Below are positions 1 to 5,936 of a DNA stretch of 5,936 bases, piece by piece. Made by a program: the position numbers and the translations under genes. The DNA is from Bacteroidales bacterium UBA1204 (GTDB taxonomy: Bacteria; Bacteroidota; Bacteroidia; Bacteroidales; F082): NCBI GenBank assembly GCA_002310075.1, contig DBXU01000038.1, positions 2,586-8,521 of the forward strand, given 5' to 3'. Positions within the stretch are counted from its first letter, which is position 1; each line of letters begins with the position of its first letter. The notes below the pieces were generated by a model, which made no database searches, had not been told where the DNA came from, and was given only the letters and a program-made list of their open reading frames with translations.

Positions 1-99
1 TGGTTTGGCGTGACCTACAAGGAAGACAAACCCGACGTGATGCGCAAAATCCACGAGCTAATCGAGAAAGGCGTTTATCCTAACAACTTATGGCAATGA
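1..99 (+). CDS. C-terminal end of a probable sugar-phosphate nucleotidyltransferase (5' partial)
   Basis: The frame open from base 1 encodes 32 residues, beginning WFGVTYKEDKPDVMRKIHEL and ending in NNLWQ, then stops with TGA at 97-99. From memory, a WFGVTYxEDxxxV...K(I/L)xxLxxxGxYPxxLW tail is typical of the roughly 300-residue NTP_transferase-type nucleotidyltransferases of Bacteroidetes, which join a sugar phosphate to a nucleotide. The catalytic N-terminal part, with the GxGxR-like signature, lies outside the window, so activity and substrate cannot be judged. The stop overlaps the galM start (ATGA at 96-99), which implies co-transcription with galM. A sugar-activating enzyme would suit that context. 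The family call rests only on this short tail and is therefore moderate. Confidence 0.55.
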   Translation, partial: WFGVTYKEDKPDVMRKIHELIEKGVYPNNLWQ

Positions 100-1151
100 A
101 TATTGACGTTAAAGTTTGGGGCAAGACCCCTGACGGCAAAGACATTAAGCTTTATACCCTTACCAACGCCAACGGTATCAAGGTGCAGCTGAGCGACATC
201 GGTGCAGGCATAGTGAGCATCGTCACTCCTGATCGCTACGGCCATATGGAAGACATCGTCCTCGGCTATCCACACCCATGGGATTATTTCAACGACGGTC
301 CGTGTGCAGGCAAAACGCCTGGTCGCTTCGCCAACCGCATCGCCAACGGCCGCTTCAAAATAGATGATGTTGAATATCAACTCGAACTCAATACCGGCGA
401 CGGCAAGCATCACCTCCACGGCGGTAGCATCGGCTTCGCCAACCAGAAATGGGCTAGTCGCATCAATGGTGAGAGTGTGGTATTCACTTATCTTAGTGCC
501 GACGGCGAAGCGGGATATCCCGCCGAGCTGGTGTCGAAGGTGTATTACACTCTAAACGACGAAAACGAACTGAACATCCGTCTTTGCGCTTATTCCTCCG
601 ATACCACCATCGTCAACCTCACCAACCACACCTATTTCAACCTGAAAGGCGAAGGCAATGGCGACATCCTCGACCACAAGCTTCGTCTGAATGCTTCGCG
701 TTTTTTACCTGCCACCAATGAATTAATCACCACTGGTGACATGGCGCCTGTCGCTGATACACCAATGGATTTCACGATAGCGAAACCTATTGGCCGCGAC
801 ATCAAAGAGCCTTTCCCCGACTTGATTAATGGCAAGGGCTACGATAGTTGCTGGGTCATCGATGGCATCGAAAAGGACAAGCTGTGTCTTGCTGCCGAGC
901 TCTCACACGAAGGTGTCGGACGCATGGTGAAGATCTATACCACCCAACCTGGCGTTCAGGTATATACCGGCAACTGGCTCTCAGGTTGTCCAAAGGGTAA
1001 GAATGGCCATATCTACGAAGACTACTCAGGCGTAGCCTTGGAGTGTCAAGCACTCCCCGATTCACCCAACAAGCCCAACTTCCCCAACACCTTCCTGCGT
1101 TCGGGCGAAGAGTATAATGAAACGATCATCTTTAAATTTTCAACAATATGA
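96..1151 (+). CDS. galM: Galactose mutarotase (aldose 1-epimerase)
   Basis: This cytoplasmic enzyme interconverts the alpha and beta anomers of galactose or glucose, the first step of the Leloir pathway. The 351-residue product matches the usual GalM length (about 340-360) and has no signal peptide or lipobox, unlike exported GalM forms. Family motifs occur in order: GRFANRI at residues 76-82, HHLHGG at 105-110, TNHTYFNLKG at 177-186, GYDSCWV at 248-254 and ALECQALPDSPN at 314-325. By comparison with the Lactococcus enzyme, the active-site residues should be His108, His178, Asp250 and the catalytic base Glu316; all are present. Two in-frame ATGs exist, at 90 and 96. I prefer 96 because it gives the ATGA overlap with the upstream stop seen at other junctions here; starting at 90 adds only Met-Ala. 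The gene ends in another ATGA overlap with the sugar permease, so import and mutarotation are probably co-expressed. Confidence 0.95.
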   Translation: MNIDVKVWGKTPDGKDIKLYTLTNANGIKVQLSDIGAGIVSIVTPDRYGHMEDIVLGYPHPWDYFNDGPCAGKTPGRFANRIANGRFKIDDVEYQLELNTGDGKHHLHGGSIGFANQKWASRINGESVVFTYLSADGEAGYPAELVSKVYYTLNDENELNIRLCAYSSDTTIVNLTNHTYFNLKGEGNGDILDHKLRLNASRFLPATNELITTGDMAPVADTPMDFTIAKPIGRDIKEPFPDLINGKGYDSCWVIDGIEKDKLCLAAELSHEGVGRMVKIYTTQPGVQVYTGNWLSGCPKGKNGHIYEDYSGVALECQALPDSPNKPNFPNTFLRSGEEYNETIIFKFSTI

Positions 1152-2437
1152 GTACTAAAACGAAACAATGGGGTGCCATCATCGTGATGATTGCCCTATT
1201 CGCCATGATTGCCTTCGTGACCAACCTCTGTTCACCGATGGCCGTCATTGTGAAGAACCAATTCGGCGCCAGCAACTTCCTGTCACAAATCGGCAACTAT
1301 GGCAACTTCATTGCCTACTTGATTATGGGCATCCCTTCGGGTATGTTAATCAAAAAATTCGGCTACAAAAAAACTGCATTGATAGCCCTCGCCGTAGGTA
1401 TCATTGGCATCCTAGTGCAATGGGCCAGCGGTAAGATGGGCTTCGGTGTTTATCTCATCGGTGCCTTCATCGCCGGCTTCTGCATGTGTATGCTGAACAC
1501 TGTCGTCAACCCCATGCTGAACCTCCTCGGTGGTGGCGGCAACAAAGGCAACCAACTCATCCAAATCGGTGGCGTTTTCAACTCAGCCGCTGCCGTGGCG
1601 GTCTACATCCTCATGGGTGCCCTCATCGGCGAGGCTACCAAGGCCAAGATTTCCGATGCCACTCCTGCCCTGCTGATTGCCTTGGCCATCTTTGTCATCG
1701 GCTTTATCGTCATTCTGTTCACTAAGATTGAAGAACCTCAACAGCCTGTGGAGGTGAAATCGGAAGTCAAGGACAAATATAGTGCCTTCTCGTTCCGTCA
1801 TTTCAAGCTCGGCATCTTGGCCATCTTCCTGTATGGTGGCATCGAGGTTGGTACGCCTACTTATATCCTTCAATACCTAACCTCTGAGCCGACGGCAGCA
1901 ACCCCTGGTCTCGGCATGAGCGGCACCATTGCAGGTCTTATCGTAGCCGTATACTGGCTGATGATGCTCATCGGTCGTTTCATTGGCGGTGCCATTGGCG
2001 GCAAGGTTTCTTCGAAAGCCATGGTGACCACAGTCTCTATCGCAGCCATCGTCCTTGTGCTCTTTGGTATGCTCGCCCCTCAAAGCTGGCAGGTCAACGT
2101 TCCTGGCATCGACTGGGCTAACCTAAAGGTTATCTGGGCTCAAGTGCCCGTGGGAATCTTTGCCTTCATCCTGGTGGGTCTTTGCACCTCGGTGATGTGG
2201 GGCGCCATCTTCAACCTCGCCACAGAAGGCTTGGGCAAGTACACAGCCATCGCTTCGGGCGCCTTCATGACCATGGTATTTGGTTTCGCCATCATGGTGG
2301 GTTTGCAAGGTCTCGTCGCCGACTGGACAGGCAGCTACATGACCAGTTATGTTGTAGTGTTGTTCTGCGCCGCCTACATCCTCTTCTACGCCCTCTGGGG
2401 GTCGAAGAACGTCAACAAGGATATTCCAGTTGAATAA
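1148..2437 (+). CDS. FucP-like major facilitator sugar permease (FHS family)
   Basis: This is a 429-residue inner-membrane protein with about 12 hydrophobic segments, split 6+6 by a charged cytoplasmic loop at residues 193-215. The N-terminal half carries GIPSGMLIKKFGYKK (61-75), the MFS loop 2-3 motif in its FucP form. It also has NTVVNPMLNLLGGG (117-130) and QLIQIGGVFNS (136-146), which correspond to the ETAANPFVTVLG and NLAQTFNSFG regions of E. coli FucP. The family imports fucose, galactose or glucose. Position directly after galM, with a 4-base overlap, favours a galactose/glucose substrate, but specificity is inferred. By eye, the FucP acidic residues Asp46 and Glu135 align with Ser29 and Asn117 here, so the coupling mechanism may differ. 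No Shine-Dalgarno sequence precedes the start; initiation probably relies on coupling to galM. Base composition resembles galM. Confidence 0.88.
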   Translation: MSTKTKQWGAIIVMIALFAMIAFVTNLCSPMAVIVKNQFGASNFLSQIGNYGNFIAYLIMGIPSGMLIKKFGYKKTALIALAVGIIGILVQWASGKMGFGVYLIGAFIAGFCMCMLNTVVNPMLNLLGGGGNKGNQLIQIGGVFNSAAAVAVYILMGALIGEATKAKISDATPALLIALAIFVIGFIVILFTKIEEPQQPVEVKSEVKDKYSAFSFRHFKLGILAIFLYGGIEVGTPTYILQYLTSEPTAATPGLGMSGTIAGLIVAVYWLMMLIGRFIGGAIGGKVSSKAMVTTVSIAAIVLVLFGMLAPQSWQVNVPGIDWANLKVIWAQVPVGIFAFILVGLCTSVMWGAIFNLATEGLGKYTAIASGAFMTMVFGFAIMVGLQGLVADWTGSYMTSYVVVLFCAAYILFYALWGSKNVNKDIPVE

Positions 2438-2442
2438 TACTA

Positions 2443-3744
2443 ATGTTTAAAAAGATATTAGGAACAGGAATAACTAGGGTGGTCAATGTGATGACACAAT
2501 TGGCCACCCTCATCATGGGTACCAGATGTCTCGGCGCCGCAGAATGGGGCAAGGCTTTTGTTGCACAAACCGACATCACATTCTTGTTGATTGGCATCGA
2601 ACTCGTTGCCGGCAGCGGATTGGTTTATTTCACACCTAGAAAGAAGTTCTCCACCTTGATAAAGATTTCTTATGGTTGGATCCTATTCGTTATGCTATTA
2701 TATATCCTGTTATTCAATATCTTAGATTTCTTTCCTAGATTCTATCACACCGTCGTTCCTGAAGGTTATGCCATCTTGGTCTTGGCAATGACTTTCGTCT
2801 ACAGCCTGCATGAATTCAACCTCAACCATTTCTTGGGCAAAGAGAGAGTGGCCACCTACAACTGGCTATTTCTTATTCAGATTCTCACCCAAGTCACAAT
2901 GATGGCAGTCTTGATTTTCGCCTTGAACTTAAGAACAGCAAAAGCCTTGTTATACTCACAATTATGTGGCTACTCCCTGGCAACCTTCATCGGTTGGTTG
3001 CTGCTCTTCCCCAACTTGAAAAACGATGGCGAAGATTCTTTCAGAAGCTGCTTGAAAGAAATGCTCCACTACGGAGCTTTCATGCAACTTTCGACTTTGG
3101 TAAGCACACTAAACAAGCGGCTGAGCCTATATCTGTTAAAAATCCATTGCGACGAGAAGTCCATCGGGGTTTATGCTTCTGGCACTCAGGTTACAGAAGG
3201 CGTGAACGTAGTAGGTCAAAGTATCGGACTGGTTGCCTTTTCAGCGTTGAGCAACACAGAAAACAAACAACGCTCTTCACTATTGACACTTCGCTTCATG
3301 AAAATTGCAATCATTCTTACTTTCACCGCTTTATTAATCATCTGCCTACTTCCAACCTCGTTATTTGAATGGCTGTTTTCTGGAGAGTTTGGTGACATCC
3401 GCACCGTCATACTGATGATGGCCCCAGGTATCGTATTCTTATCAGCACACACCATATTGGCCAACTATTTCTCTGGCACAGGTAAGCCAAGATACAACCT
3501 ATATGCATCCCTTATCGGCCTTGGTGTCACGATAGCATCTGCCCTTTTGTTAATCCCCTTGTTGGGTATCAAAGGAGCTGCCATCACAGCCACTTTGGCC
3601 TATGCGTCCTTGTTTGTCTACCAATGGTGCGTTTTCCACAAGCAGACAGGTTGTCAATTAAAGCAACTCATCCCCAATCGTGATGACAAGGAATGGATTG
3701 TCAATGAACTGGAAAAACTTGGCATCATCAAAACGAAGGAATGA
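2443..3744 (+). CDS. Polysaccharide/lipid-linked oligosaccharide flippase-like protein (MOP superfamily, Wzx/RfbX type)
   Basis: The 433-residue protein is strongly hydrophobic with roughly 12 membrane segments, a normal length for Wzx-type flippases, which move lipid-linked glycans across the inner membrane. Family-like features are the N-terminal TLIMGTRCLGAAEWGKAF (22-39), the mid-protein segment RLSLYLLKIHCDEKSIGVYA (226-245), which recalls the 'D...lg...vG.Y..a' region, and the C-terminal block at 313-392. That block contains SGEFGDIR, ANYFSGTGKPRYNLYASLIG and IPLLGIKGAAITATLAY, as in polysaccharide-synthesis C-terminal domains. The substrate is unknown and no glycosyltransferases lie nearby. 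The gene is 5 bases after the sugar permease and overlaps the next gene by ATGA, so it appears part of the operon. Its composition is odd: sampled 60-base rows are 33-47% G+C against 57-68% in neighbours, and 8 of 13 Arg codons are AGA/AGG, against 0 of 11 in galM. This suggests a separate origin. Confidence 0.82.
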   Translation: MFKKILGTGITRVVNVMTQLATLIMGTRCLGAAEWGKAFVAQTDITFLLIGIELVAGSGLVYFTPRKKFSTLIKISYGWILFVMLLYILLFNILDFFPRFYHTVVPEGYAILVLAMTFVYSLHEFNLNHFLGKERVATYNWLFLIQILTQVTMMAVLIFALNLRTAKALLYSQLCGYSLATFIGWLLLFPNLKNDGEDSFRSCLKEMLHYGAFMQLSTLVSTLNKRLSLYLLKIHCDEKSIGVYASGTQVTEGVNVVGQSIGLVAFSALSNTENKQRSSLLTLRFMKIAIILTFTALLIICLLPTSLFEWLFSGEFGDIRTVILMMAPGIVFLSAHTILANYFSGTGKPRYNLYASLIGLGVTIASALLLIPLLGIKGAAITATLAYASLFVYQWCVFHKQTGCQLKQLIPNRDDKEWIVNELEKLGIIKTKE

Positions 3745-4790
3745 ACTCACAAATACAACATAGTAAGCACAACAAGCCCTTTGCACTAATCCTCATCGGG
3801 GTTATCTCCATTGGCATTGTGCTGTTTATTCTGAACCTGCGTTTGGGCTCGGTTTCCATCTCATTCCAAGATTTCGTGGATGTCGTCTTCAAAGGGAAAG
3901 ACTCCACCTATAAGTCGATCATACTCGACTACCGGTTGCCGCAAGCCATCACGGCCTTGCTGGCGGGCATAGGGCTCTCTGTGGCAGGTCTGTTGATGCA
4001 GACCTTATTCCGCAACCCCCTCGCCGACCCTTCCCTACTTGGCATCAGCAGCGGATCGAGCCTCGGCGTGGCCTTGGTCGTCCTGCTCGGCACCGCTTCG
4101 GGACTATCGATTAATGCACTGTCACTGTGGTCCACCTTAGGCATCACCGTAGCAGCCTTCGTGGGCGCCTTTGCGGTGCTGCTCCTCATCCTCGCACTGA
4201 GTTCGAGGCTCCGTAGCATGGTCAGTCTTGTATTGGTAGGCATCATGATTGCCTACATCGCTGGCTCGGTCACCGACATCTTGAAGTTCTTCAGCCAGAA
4301 GGAAGGCTTGCATTCCTTTGTCATTTGGGGCATGGGCAGCTTCTCCAATGTAAGTAAGGCCCAACTACCCTTCTTCGCCATCGCCGTTATGGCAGGCGTC
4401 ATCGGCTCATTCCTTCTGTTCAAAACCTTGAATCTCCTGCTACTAGGAGAGCGTTATGCCGAGAACCTTGGCGTCAATATCAAGTTGAGCAGCATGCTCA
4501 TCATCTTGGCTTCGGGTTTCCTCACCGCCCTCATCACGGCATTCTGCGGACCTATCGCTTTCTTAGGTCTGGCAGTACCGCACATCGCCCGTTTCCTCTT
4601 GCGTACCAGCGACCATAAGGTGTTGATACCTGCTACAGCCTTCATCGGCATGTGCCTTGCCTTGTTCTGTAACCTTATTTCGCGACTCCCCTTGTTCGAA
4701 GGCAACCTACCTATCAACTCTGTCACAGCGTTGATCGGCGCGCCTATTGTGCTGTGGGTCATCTTTCACCGTCAAAAAATACTGAAATGA
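3741..4790 (+). CDS. FecCD/BtuC-family ABC transporter permease
   Basis: This is the inner-membrane permease of a type II ABC importer for iron-siderophore, haem or cobalamin, normally working as a homodimer. It has 349 residues, typical for the family, with about 10 hydrophobic segments. Diagnostic motifs are DYRLPQAITALLAGIGLSVAG (63-83), TLFRNPLADPSLLGISSGSS (88-107), FVIWGMGSF (193-201), LGERYAENLG (235-244, the ATPase-coupling loop), GPIAFLGLAVPHIARFLLR (270-288) and NLPINSVTALIGAPIVLWV (322-340). All core motifs are intact, so it should be functional. The start at 3741 overlaps the flippase stop (ATGA), and its own stop overlaps the ATPase start the same way. No periplasmic binding protein or TonB-dependent receptor gene adjoins it. 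The substrate cannot be assigned from sequence alone: FecD, FhuB, HmuU and BtuC share these motifs. Confidence 0.95.
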   Translation: MNSQIQHSKHNKPFALILIGVISIGIVLFILNLRLGSVSISFQDFVDVVFKGKDSTYKSIILDYRLPQAITALLAGIGLSVAGLLMQTLFRNPLADPSLLGISSGSSLGVALVVLLGTASGLSINALSLWSTLGITVAAFVGAFAVLLLILALSSRLRSMVSLVLVGIMIAYIAGSVTDILKFFSQKEGLHSFVIWGMGSFSNVSKAQLPFFAIAVMAGVIGSFLLFKTLNLLLLGERYAENLGVNIKLSSMLIILASGFLTALITAFCGPIAFLGLAVPHIARFLLRTSDHKVLIPATAFIGMCLALFCNLISRLPLFEGNLPINSVTALIGAPIVLWVIFHRQKILK

Positions 4791-5542
4791 AAGAAGTGCT
4801 CCATACCACTAACCTGCTTATAGGCTACAAAGGCCAAGCCTTGATGCCCGAAATCAACGTGAGCCTCAACGAAGGCGACATCGTGGCCTTAGCTGGCCCC
4901 AACGGATCTGGTAAGACAACGCTTTTCAAGACACTCTCTGCCAGCCTTAAACCCGTTGGTGGCGAGGTGTCGCTGTTCAGCAAAGACATCAAGGAATACT
5001 CACCTCGCGAACGCTCCTCTTTGTTTAGCCTCGTTCTCACCGATAAGCCCGACGACCTGTTCATCAAAGTCTTCGACATCGTCTCGGCCGGACGATACCC
5101 GCACCTTGGCTTGTTGGCAAACCTCAAAGAGCAAGACGAAGCAATCATCTACGACAGCCTCGAGACCATAGGCATCACCCATCTCGCCAACCGCAACTTC
5201 GTTTCCTTGAGCGATGGCGAACAGCAAAAAGTGATGATCGCCAAGGCTTTGGTACAAGACACACCTCTTATTTTCATGGATGAACCAGCCGCCTTCCTTG
5301 ATTATCCAAGTAAAATCGAGTTGGTCAACATCATGCACAAACTCTCCAGGGAGAAGCTTAAAACCATCCTTTTCAGCTCCCATGACTTGGACTTGCTGCT
5401 CCGCCACGCCGACCAGATGTGGGTAATGGCGCCAAAGCAGCCCCTACGACAAGGCACGCCTAAAGAACTTGTCGAACAGGGCACCATTGACGAGTATTTC
5501 AAGCCTATCGTCGCCAAGGATGAATTTTTCTGGCTACGATAA
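4787..5542 (+). CDS. ABC transporter ATP-binding protein (FecE/HmuV/BtuD-like)
   Basis: This cytoplasmic ATPase should energise the adjacent FecCD-type permease. From the ATG at 4787 it has 251 residues. That start overlaps the permease stop (ATGA) and places the domain correctly; an in-frame ATG at 4754 would add 11 residues lying inside the permease gene and is unlikely. Motifs: Walker A GPNGSGKTT (37-45), signature LSDGEQQK (141-148), Walker B LIFMDEP (161-167) with catalytic Glu166, D-loop FLD (170-172) and switch His199 in SSHD. SAGRYPHLG (100-108) resembles the AxGRxP segment of iron-chelate ATPases. Two departures from the textbook pattern are seen: the Q-loop glutamine position reads Asp86 (VLTDKP), and the signature has Asp in place of the first Gly. 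From memory, similar variants occur in Bacteroidetes homologues, so I expect an active enzyme. Substrate is unresolved, as for the permease. Confidence 0.93.
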   Translation: MKEVLHTTNLLIGYKGQALMPEINVSLNEGDIVALAGPNGSGKTTLFKTLSASLKPVGGEVSLFSKDIKEYSPRERSSLFSLVLTDKPDDLFIKVFDIVSAGRYPHLGLLANLKEQDEAIIYDSLETIGITHLANRNFVSLSDGEQQKVMIAKALVQDTPLIFMDEPAAFLDYPSKIELVNIMHKLSREKLKTILFSSHDLDLLLRHADQMWVMAPKQPLRQGTPKELVEQGTIDEYFKPIVAKDEFFWLR

Positions 5543-5565
5543 AGAAAAACATACCATTTTTTCAT

Positions 5566-5575
5566 TATTTTTGCA
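5566..5575 (+). promoter_or_regulatory. Probable Bacteroidetes-type promoter (-7 element) for typA
   Basis: TATTTTTGCA matches the Bacteroidetes -7 consensus TAnnTTTG at 5566-5573, followed by the CA often seen there. It lies in the only sizeable gene-free spacer of the window (5543-5607, AT-rich). No TTTG -33 element is seen at the expected 19-20 base spacing, where the sequence is A-rich (about 5541-5549). Transcription would start near 5580, giving a leader of about 30 bases before the typA ATG at 5608. This implies that typA has its own promoter even though no convincing terminator separates it from the operon upstream. Confidence 0.6.
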
Positions 5576-5607
5576 CTTTGTAATTTTTCAAGGCTTATAG
5601 TAATAAT

Positions 5608-5936
5608 ATGCAGAATATCAGAAATATAGCTATTATCGCTCACGTTGACCACGGCAAGACAACCCTCGTGGACCGTATCCTTTACCAATCCCAACTCTTT
5701 AAGGAATCGGACGAAGCGCCTGGTCAACTCATTTTGGACAACAACGACCTCGAACGCGAACGTGGCATCACCATTCTTTCAAAAAACGTGTCCGTTCGTT
5801 ATAAGGACGTAAAGATCAATATCATCGACACCCCTGGCCACGCCGACTTTGGTGGCGAGGTAGAGCGCGTGCTCAACATGGCCGACGGCGTACTGCTTTT
5901 AGTCGACGCTTTCGAAGGCCCCATGCCGCAGACCCG
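5608..5936 (+). CDS. typA: Ribosome-associated translational GTPase TypA/BipA (3' partial)
   Basis: The first 109 codons of a translational GTPase are present; the frame is still open at the window end. Family members are about 600 residues, so only the start of the G domain is here. Visible motifs: G1 P-loop AHVDHGKT (11-18), switch I/G2 [14 protein letters not shown] (47-60), G3 [15 protein letters not shown] (74-88) and [11 protein letters not shown] (99-109). The [20 protein letters not shown] opening and the GPMPQT segment follow BipA closely and separate it from LepA and EF-G. TypA binds ribosomes and supports 50S assembly and growth under stress, especially cold. The start ATG at 5608 fits the family N-terminus and has no strong Shine-Dalgarno sequence. 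The gene is probably transcribed from the promoter at 5566-5575 and appears functionally unrelated to the operon before it. Confidence 0.95.
   Translation, partial: MQNIRNIAIIAHVDHGKTTLVDRILYQSQLFKESDEAPGQLILDNNDLERERGITILSKNVSVRYKDVKINIIDTPGHADFGGEVERVLNMADGVLLLVDAFEGPMPQT

Noticed and set aside
75..419. 114-codon open frame on the minus strand opposite galM
   Set aside because: It is antisense to the conserved N-terminal half of galM and shows no motif of its own.
2964..3368. 134-codon open frame on the plus strand inside the flippase gene in another frame
   Set aside because: It overlaps a well-supported membrane protein throughout, and its translation looks like an out-of-frame shadow without domain features.
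4754..4786. Upstream in-frame ATG that would extend the ABC ATPase by 11 residues
   Set aside because: The extension lies entirely inside the permease coding sequence and is not ABC-like; the ATG at 4787 gives the ATGA overlap and the expected N-terminus.
5544..5563. Possible hairpin: GAAAAA at 5544-5549 can pair with TTTTTC at 5558-5563 around an 8-base loop
   Set aside because: The six-base stem is five A-T pairs and one G-C pair, too weak to call a terminator, and it abuts the promoter.
5302..5727. 141-codon open frame on the minus strand spanning the end of the ABC ATPase, the spacer and the start of typA
   Set aside because: It lies antisense to two well-supported genes and crosses the probable promoter; its translation shows no recognisable motif.

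Overview
The window looks like chromosomal DNA from a member of the Bacteroidetes, probably of the Prevotella/Bacteroides type. Three things point that way. The protein families are familiar from that phylum. Start codons lack convincing Shine-Dalgarno sequences. The one clear intergenic region carries a TAnnTTTG-type -7 element, the Bacteroidetes form of promoter. This assignment is inference from sequence features; no database search was possible.

Layout: everything reads on the + strand. Positions 1-99 hold the last 32 codons and stop of a gene that resembles a sugar-phosphate nucleotidyltransferase. It is followed by a galactose mutarotase (galM, 96-1151), a FucP-like sugar permease (1148-2437), a MOP-superfamily polysaccharide flippase (2443-3744), a FecCD/BtuC-type ABC permease (3741-4790) and its FecE-like ATPase (4787-5542). 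Four of the five junctions are 4-base ATGA stop/start overlaps, and the fifth has a 5-base gap. The six genes therefore look like one translationally coupled operon whose promoter lies upstream of the window. A 65-base AT-rich spacer with a promoter follows, and then the first 109 codons of typA (bipA), which run off the end.

How the genes fit together: the first three form a coherent sugar module, with hexose import, anomer conversion and possibly nucleotide-sugar activation. The last two form the inner-membrane part of a metal-chelate uptake system (siderophore, haem or cobalamin; substrate not resolvable), without a binding protein gene beside them. Between the modules lies a flippase gene that is clearly richer in A+T and uses AGA/AGG arginine codons, unlike its neighbours. 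It may have a separate origin.

No RNA genes, insertion sequences, CRISPR arrays or long repeats were seen. No clearly novel system is evident. The points most worth a second look are the out-of-character flippase, the orphan ABC pair, and the apparent loss of both key acidic residues in the FucP-like permease.
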